Both the position numbers and the translations under genes were made by a program. The notes under the pieces were generated by a model that did not search any database, was not told the DNA's origin, and was given only the letters and a program-made list of their open reading frames with translations. Of a stretch of DNA of 64,000 nucleotides, positions 59,372 to 64,000 are shown one piece after another. The DNA comes from Bog-793 sp050013835 (GTDB lineage: Bacteria > Actinomycetota > Acidimicrobiia > Acidimicrobiales > Bog-793), in NCBI GenBank assembly GCA_050013835.1, contig JBEKEM010000012.1:30888-94887 (forward strand). The letters are read 5' to 3'. Numbering within the stretch: position 1 is the stretch's first letter; each line of letters starts with the position of its first letter.

Positions 59372-60622
59372 TCAGGCGTCGGTCATGCGCCCGTGCAGGT
59401 AGTCGTCGTAGGCGCCGAGATCCAGCAGGCCGTGCCCGGAGTAGGAGAACAGGATCACCTTCTCCTTGCCTGCCTCCTTGGCGGCCAGCGCCTCGTCGAT
59501 CACCGCCCGGATGGCGTGGGCGGTCTCGGGGGCGGGGATCGTGCCCTGCGTGCGGGCGAACTGGACCGCGGCGTCGAACACCGTGAGTTGCGGGTACGCC
59601 ACGGCGCGCATGCGGCCGTTTTTCACGAGGTTGCTGATGATCGGTGCGTCGCCGTGGTAGCGGAGCCCGCCGGCGTGGATCGAGGACGGCATGAAGTCGT
59701 GCCCGAGGGTGTACATGGCGAGCAGCGGCGTCATCCCGGCGGTGTCGCCGAAGTCGTACTCGAAGGGCCCCTTGGTGAGGGTGGGGCACGCCGTGGGTTC
59801 GACGGCGAGCAGTTCCACACCCTTGTCGGGGACGAAGGGCGACGAGATCCCCCCGAAATTCGACCCGCCGCCGCAGCAGCCGATGACGATGTCCGGCCGC
59901 TCCTCCCCCGCCAGGTTCAGCTGCTCCTTGGCCTCGAGGCCGATCACCGTCTGGTGGAGCAGCACGTGGTTCAGCACCGAGCCGAGCGAGTAATGGGAGT
60001 GGCCGGTCGTCACGACGTCGCGCACGGCGTCACTGATCGCGGCGCCGAGCGAGCCCGGGCTCGCGGGGTCGTCGACCGGCGAGGGCTCGACGCTGGCTCC
60101 CCAGGTCTCCATCATCACCCTTCGGTACGGCTTCTGCTCGTACGAAGCGCGCACCATGTAGACCTTGCACTCGAGGCCGAAGAGGGCGCAGGCGTAGGCG
60201 AGCGCGCTCCCCCACTGGCCCGCGCCGGTCTCCGTCGCCAGTCGGGTGGTGCCCTCGGTCCTGTTGTAGAAGGCCTGCGGCACGGCGGTGTTCGGCTTGT
60301 GCGATCCCGCAGGCGAGACCGACTCGTCCTTGTAGTAGATGCGCGCCGGGGTCCCGAGTGCTCGCTCGAGGCGGTCGGCGCGCACGAGGGGCGTGGGCCG
60401 CCAGGCCCGCAGCACGTCGAGGACCTCACCCGGGATGTCGACCCAGGGGTCGGTGGTGACCTCCTGGCCGATGAGCGCCATCGGGAAGAGGGGCGCGAGG
60501 TCGTCGGGGCCGATCGGTTGACGGGTCGCCGGGTGCAGCGCCGGCTGAAGCGGCTCGGGAAGGTGGGGTGTGACGTTGAACCACGCCGTGGGGATTCGAT
60601 CTTCGGGGAGGATCCAGCGCAT
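59372..60622 (-). CDS. TrpB2-like PLP enzyme
   Basis: The 416-residue protein belongs to the TrpB2 branch of tryptophan synthase beta subunits, found without trpA partners. Marks are the PLP lysine K109 (SPAGSHKPNTA), the TETGAGQWGSALA segment, the phosphate-binding CCGGGSNFGG and ILFSYSGHGLLDLG. AAGGAG lies 7 bases before the ATG at 60622. TrpB2 enzymes can make tryptophan from indole and serine, but no trp genes are nearby and some relatives have other substrates. Confidence 0.85.
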   Translation of the reverse strand: MRWILPEDRIPTAWFNVTPHLPEPLQPALHPATRQPIGPDDLAPLFPMALIGQEVTTDPWVDIPGEVLDVLRAWRPTPLVRADRLERALGTPARIYYKDESVSPAGSHKPNTAVPQAFYNRTEGTTRLATETGAGQWGSALAYACALFGLECKVYMVRASYEQKPYRRVMMETWGASVEPSPVDDPASPGSLGAAISDAVRDVVTTGHSHYSLGSVLNHVLLHQTVIGLEAKEQLNLAGEERPDIVIGCCGGGSNFGGISSPFVPDKGVELLAVEPTACPTLTKGPFEYDFGDTAGMTPLLAMYTLGHDFMPSSIHAGGLRYHGDAPIISNLVKNGRMRAVAYPQLTVFDAAVQFARTQGTIPAPETAHAIRAVIDEALAAKEAGKEKVILFSYSGHGLLDLGAYDDYLHGRMTDA

Positions 60623-60847
60623 CGTCGCACTCCTTCTGGTCGTTCCGCTCGGTGGCGATCGTCGCCTCGCCTTCTCCACGCTCCCGGGGGCCGGAGGCGT
60701 GGTGGCAAGGGAGTTGCTTGACTGGGACTGTACTGGGTGACCCCCCGTTCGCGTCTGCGGGCACAGGCACCGCGGTCGGGTGCACCTCGAGCGGCCGCGG
60801 TGCCGGAAGCAGAGGCGGACTGGGCGACGGCCGTAGTATCGCGTCCG

Positions 60848-61759
60848 GTGGAAGGGGAGACCGTGGGGGAAGGCGGGCAACCCTGCCCAGTCTGCGGTGC
60901 GGACACGGAATGGGCGGGTGCTTGCCATGGGCGCTTCGTCGGCCGCGCCTTCCAGCTGCGACGGTGTCCGGATTGCCGGTTCGTCTTCGTCGCCGACCCG
61001 TGGCTCGACTACGAGCGCATCTACGACGCCGCCTACTACGCGGGTCGCGGTGTGGACACCCGAATGAATATCGCGGGCGAGTCCCGTGATCCGGCGCGGT
61101 CGATCCGTCGGTGTGAGTGGCTGGGAGTCGAGCAGTGTGTCGGTTCGCTCGTCAACCTCACGCCCGAATCCACCTGGCTCGACTACGGATGCGGGGCCGG
61201 TGGTTTGGTGGCGTTCCTCCGCGCGCGCGGGTACTCAGGCGCGCGTGGCTTCGAGCCGAGCTCCGCCGCACACGAGCTCATCGCGCCGAGCGTCGACCCG
61301 CTCACCGTCGACCAGCTCGCCGAGCTGTGTGGTCACTTCGACGTCGTGTCGGCGATCGACGTGATCGAGCACGTGCCCGACCCGGTGACCGAGCTGACGC
61401 GGATGTGTTCGCTGCTGCGCCCGGGAGGCTTGCTGTTCATCACGACCGGCAACGCGAGACCGCACCGCGACCATCTCGCGCGCTGGCGCTACCTGAAGCC
61501 CGAGGTCCACATCTCCCTCTTCGAGCCCGCGACCCTCGCCCTCGCGCTGGAGCGAGCGGGCCTCCGTCCGGAGTTCCCCGGCTACGGTCCCGGCTGGACA
61601 GGGATCATCCGCTACCGGATCCTCAAGGAACTCGGGCGCCGCCGGACGAGCCCGGTCGACCGGCTCGTCCCGTGGTCGCTGCTCTGCCGCCTCGTCGACC
61701 GGCGGGTGGGGCTCAGCGCCCAGCCGGTGGGTTGGAACGCGGCCGCACCTGGGGCGTGA
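60848..61759 (+). CDS. class I SAM methyltransferase with N-terminal Cys4 knuckle
   Basis: The 303-residue protein opens with a zinc-type knuckle (CPVCG then CPDC, residues about 13-40). The AdoMet fold (about 95-235) follows with motif I LDYGCGAGGLVAF, the acidic FEPSSA and IDVIEHVPDP. This form is typical of polymer or sugar methyltransferases annotated Methyltransf_23/12. GTG at 60848 lies 8 bases after TAGTAT (60834-60839), so a leaderless start is likely; a longer frame from 60737 precedes that -10 box. It is divergent from the TrpB2-like gene. Confidence 0.78.
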   Translation: MEGETVGEGGQPCPVCGADTEWAGACHGRFVGRAFQLRRCPDCRFVFVADPWLDYERIYDAAYYAGRGVDTRMNIAGESRDPARSIRRCEWLGVEQCVGSLVNLTPESTWLDYGCGAGGLVAFLRARGYSGARGFEPSSAAHELIAPSVDPLTVDQLAELCGHFDVVSAIDVIEHVPDPVTELTRMCSLLRPGGLLFITTGNARPHRDHLARWRYLKPEVHISLFEPATLALALERAGLRPEFPGYGPGWTGIIRYRILKELGRRRTSPVDRLVPWSLLCRLVDRRVGLSAQPVGWNAAAPGA

Positions 61760-61830
61760 CGGCGCCAGGCGCCGGAGGCGCACCCCCGGCGCCGGGGGCG
61801 GTCGGCGCCGGTTCCCGCCGGCTCTCGGGC

Positions 61831-62043
61831 CTAGTCGGCCAGGCAGCGCGCCGCGTCGGACGCCGGGATCCCGATCGCGTCGGCCACGTCGTCGAGGGGC
61901 ACGCCCCGGGCGACCAGTCGCCTCGCCAGGACGCGCGCCCGGATGGCGACCGCCCTGCCGTTGTCAGACCACCGCCGGAGCTCCTCGAGCTCGCGCAGCT
62001 GCTCCCTAGGCAGCGCGGAGCTGCGCTCTTCTAGGAGTGCCAC
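61831..62043 (-). CDS. small helix-turn-helix-like protein
   Basis: The 70-residue product (GTG start) has a C-terminal segment GVPLDDVADAIGIPASDAAR that resembles a helix-turn-helix and a basic middle (AIRARVLARRLVARG). It has no recognised family. It may be a small DNA-binding protein or, less likely, a chance frame. Confidence 0.45.
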   Translation of the reverse strand: MALLEERSSALPREQLRELEELRRWSDNGRAVAIRARVLARRLVARGVPLDDVADAIGIPASDAARCLAD

Positions 62044-62184
62044 CGCTGACCCCCATTTCCACAGCCAACCCCTTCCGGGGACTCGATACTAGGTCGGAGC
62101 AGCCAGTTCGTGTAGGGTCCGGGCCGGCGGGGGGATGTCTGCCGCCACCGCTCGTCGCGGGCGTGGGCGGGCCCGGTGGGACGC

Positions 62185-62655
62185 CTAGGGCTGCCTGCAC
62201 TGCGGGGACGACGAGCTGATCGTCGTCTCCCCGGTCGCGGCGGACTTGGCGCTCGTCCAGGACGAGCTGTAAGCGGAAACCACCTCGTACCAGTAGTTCC
62301 TCCCCGTCGTCAGCGTTCCGGTCGTCCAGGAGAGCCCGGTCTGGCCCGTGGCGACGGACGAGTATGTGCCCGGGGTCCCCGTCGTCGATGTCGCCTGGTA
62401 GACGGTGTAGCTCGAGACGTGGGTGTTCGGGGCCGTCCAGGAGACGCTGATTGTCTTGCCCCCACTCGAGACGCAGGCGGCCGCGACGCCGGAGGGGGGA
62501 GAGGCGGCGATCGACGCCGCCTCTCCCCCACTGCCGGCGCGCAGGGCGACGGACCAGGCCGTGCCGACCCCTTCGGCAGGTTGGACCTGGCCGAGGAGAC
62601 CGAGGCTCAACGCGACGGTGAGGACAACCCATCGGGCGGAGACTCTGCGCGCCAT
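62185..62655 (-). CDS. secreted fibronectin type III protein
   Basis: The 156-residue protein has a signal peptide (RWVVLTVALSLGLLGQVQPA) and one FN3 domain at about residues 55-145: SGVAAACVSSGGKTISVSW, then SSYTVYQATSTTGTPGTYS and NYWYEVVSAYSSSWTS. Cys at about 61 and 153 could pair. It lies 46 bases after the gene upstream on the same strand, so the two are probably one operon of exported proteins. Confidence 0.75.
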   Translation of the reverse strand: MARRVSARWVVLTVALSLGLLGQVQPAEGVGTAWSVALRAGSGGEAASIAASPPSGVAAACVSSGGKTISVSWTAPNTHVSSYTVYQATSTTGTPGTYSSVATGQTGLSWTTGTLTTGRNYWYEVVSAYSSSWTSAKSAATGETTISSSSPQCRQP

Positions 62656-62701
62656 CGGATCCGCAACCCTTCAACTCATCGGCAATCTGCCTGCCGGCGT
62701 C

Positions 62702-63343
62702 CTATGAGGTCCAGGAATCCGACGCCGGGCTCGTGGTCGGGGTCGCCGCGCCACCGGACGCCGTGACGCCCGTAAGCGACGGCATGGAGAAGAACGTCGC
62801 TTCGCAGGCGGCCGGGGCGGCCGCGAGCATGCTCGCGTCGTTGGTCATCGTCACGGTCAACGTCCCGTTGGCGGCGACGGTGAGTGCGCTGGTGAGCGCG
62901 TGCGAGCTCCCGCTCGTGCCCGTGGCGAAGTTCCATGCCACGTCGCTCGTCGTGCTCGAGCAGCCGCTCTGGGCCGAGGTGAGCGCGCTGGTCGTGTAGC
63001 CGGCGGCGTAGGTCGTGTTCGTCGGCAGCTGCACGGCGGTGAGCGTCACCGGGTAGGGGTTCGGGTTGGTGATTGTCATCACGACGTCGCCCGTCCCGCC
63101 CGGGTACAGCAGGTTCGACGGCGAGGGCGTCGCGACGGCGGCGATGGTCAGGTTCGTGACGTTCGCCGACTGGCTGAGGGCGTTCGAGCCCGAACCGAGA
63201 CCGACGACCCAGCTCGTCGCGGCATACGCCCCGCCCCCGGCCAGCAACGCACCGATCGCGGCGGAGACGACGATCGAGCGACGGGACCAGAACTTGGCCC
63301 GTTTGTGCAGTTTCTGCGGTCTCTCTCTCAGGGTAAAAGACAC
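62702..63343 (-). CDS. exported Ig-like protein with SipW-like N-terminus
   Basis: The 213-residue protein starts at a GTG 8 bases after CGGAGG. A long basic head (residues 1-22) precedes a hydrophobic segment (SIVVSAAIGALLAGGGAYAA). The mature part has NLTIAAVATPSPSNLLYPGG and MTITNPNPYPVTLTAVQL, the pattern of TasA- or camelysin-like beta-sandwich proteins, with Cys near residues 128 and 180. No signal peptidase gene is seen beside it, so the enzyme at 10635 or one beyond the right edge may process it. Confidence 0.68.
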   Translation of the reverse strand: MSFTLRERPQKLHKRAKFWSRRSIVVSAAIGALLAGGGAYAATSWVVGLGSGSNALSQSANVTNLTIAAVATPSPSNLLYPGGTGDVVMTITNPNPYPVTLTAVQLPTNTTYAAGYTTSALTSAQSGCSSTTSDVAWNFATGTSGSSHALTSALTVAANGTLTVTMTNDASMLAAAPAACEATFFSMPSLTGVTASGGAATPTTSPASDSWTS

Positions 63344-63741
63344 TTCTAGAACCTCCGTTCAGTGCGACCTGCCAGGTCGCCGGGTACTGCGGCACCTTCA
63401 ATTCACTTCTGTTTCATTTACAACAGCAGGAACAGTCGACACAGTTGCCAATCCCGAATCAGCTGCCCCATCTGCCACTCCTTACGGCGCCGGTGGTGGA
63501 GTTGTTGAGTGCTGGGCGGGAGAATTCGGCGTGGGAAGTGCATGTCACTATCCGTGATTAGGCCGCCACGTTCGGTGGAATTGGGTCTATGGGGTGGGCC
63601 ACGGAATCGTGAAATGGCCGTGGCGCCGAGGGCCCACGGCCGGCGCGGAGTCGCACCGAGGGGAGGGGTCCCCCCGCCCGGGGGTTCAGCCCGGGGAGGG
63701 GCTCCCGACGGGCCGGGGGCCGGTCGGTCGCGCCCCGGACG
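63344..63741 (+). other. leader region of the exported-protein operon
   Basis: Nothing coding is supported. The part near 63344-63600 should contain the promoter of the minus-strand operon. Several G/C-rich short inverted repeats (for example GTCCCCCC near 63670) are present, but none is convincing. Confidence 0.4.
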
Positions 63742-63780
63742 CGGCAAGGCCCCGGCCCTTAAGGGGCCGGGGCCTTGCCG
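63742..63780. terminator. 17 bp perfect-stem terminator
   Basis: CGGCAAGGCCCCGGCCC and GGGCCGGGGCCTTGCCG pair perfectly with the loop TTAAG. It starts 9 bases after the stop codon of the minus-strand partial gene and is symmetric, so it could stop transcription from both sides. Confidence 0.88.
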
Positions 63781-63789
63781 TTGGCGGTG

Positions 63790-64000
63790 TCAGGCCGTCG
63801 TTGGACGACGGCGGTTTATACGGAACAACAGGAGGGAGCCGAGGGCGAGGGTGCCGAGGGCGGTCCCGAGCGTGACCCGCCTGGCGGCGCGCTCATGAGG
63901 CGCTCTGACCCTGGCCGACCAGCACAGCGCCGTTCGTGCCCTCGCGAACGCGTTGACCACCGCGAGAGCGGGCCGCCACTGCGCCGACGAGCACGCTGGC
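63790..64000 (-). CDS. C-terminal end of a gene cut by the window edge
   Basis: One minus-strand frame is open from the window edge to TGA at 63790-63792 and reads about 69 codons. It includes ALAVVNAFARARTAL, then a membrane-like TLGTALGTLALGSLLLF and a basic tail RINRRRPTTA. Third positions are mostly G or C, as in real genes here. The strong terminator right behind the stop supports a true gene end. One C-terminal helix with a basic tail resembles the end of SipW-type peptidases or of wall-anchored proteins, but too little is visible to say. Confidence 0.6.
   Translation of the reverse strand, partial: PACSSAQWRPALAVVNAFARARTALCWSARVRAPHERAARRVTLGTALGTLALGSLLLFRINRRRPTTA

Noticed and set aside
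1..64000. CRISPR arrays, rRNA genes or complete prophage
   Set aside because: No spaced identical repeats of CRISPR form, no rRNA-like sequence and no phage structural genes were seen. The repeats in 52664-53755 are coding.

Overview
The window is GC-rich DNA with many GTG and TTG starts and several genes whose start codon lies 3 to 8 bases after a TANNNT -10 box, as in leaderless actinobacterial mRNAs. The run gcvH - garA-like FHA gene - ftsR-like MerR gene - bifunctional nuclease - second MerR gene - glycine decarboxylase genes matches the Rv1826-Rv1832 neighbourhood of mycobacteria. An amidase with GYW...DG repeats, a G1 glutamic peptidase and SipW/TasA-type exported proteins point to a deep actinobacterium, most likely class Acidimicrobiia. 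This placement is inference; no rRNA gene is present.

Layout. 1-5000: a membrane protein, a siderophore-interacting flavoprotein, an aldo/keto reductase and a secreted N-acetylmuramoyl-L-alanine amidase. 5000-15000: an export and surface block with a G1-type peptidase, two paralogous exported Ig-like proteins, a TasA-like protein, a SipW-type signal peptidase, a decayed exported (alpha/alpha)6-type protein and an L,D-transpeptidase. Repeated leader sequences, one of them a possible structured RNA, precede several of these genes. 15000-27200: conserved housekeeping genes (pgsA, a nucleotidyltransferase/mutase fusion, gcvH-garA-ftsR-hpt-nuclease-merR, then gcvT-gcvPA-gcvPB). 27200-33100: an efflux and esterase block on the minus strand, then an AhpD-like gene.

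33100-41500: a surface-polymer cluster in decay. It has an exosortase remnant, a membrane-anchored ATP-grasp protein, a wecB gene split by a 1,863 bp insertion flanked by an 8 bp direct repeat, a HAD phosphatase, a coiled-coil protein and a class III aminotransferase with TGA at a position where relatives have Trp. The insertion carries one secreted seven-repeat propeller gene and no transposase.

41500-64000: an accessory region. It opens with a 3' half of tRNA-Leu(GAG), which looks like an attachment-site scar. It holds two paralogous PAS-GGDEF-EAL proteins and a fragment resembling the end of an HD-GYP protein, dispersed repeats of two kinds, single secreted-protein genes, hydrolases, an acetyltransferase, a second seven-repeat propeller protein, a TrpB2-like enzyme, a methyltransferase and a second set of exported Ig/FN3 proteins. 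The right edge cuts a minus-strand gene that ends at a 17 bp perfect-stem terminator.

Functionally the window combines one-carbon/glycine metabolism with its GarA/FtsR regulators, cell-wall remodelling, SipW-dependent export and c-di-GMP signalling. No CRISPR array, rRNA, intact tRNA or intact transposase was found.
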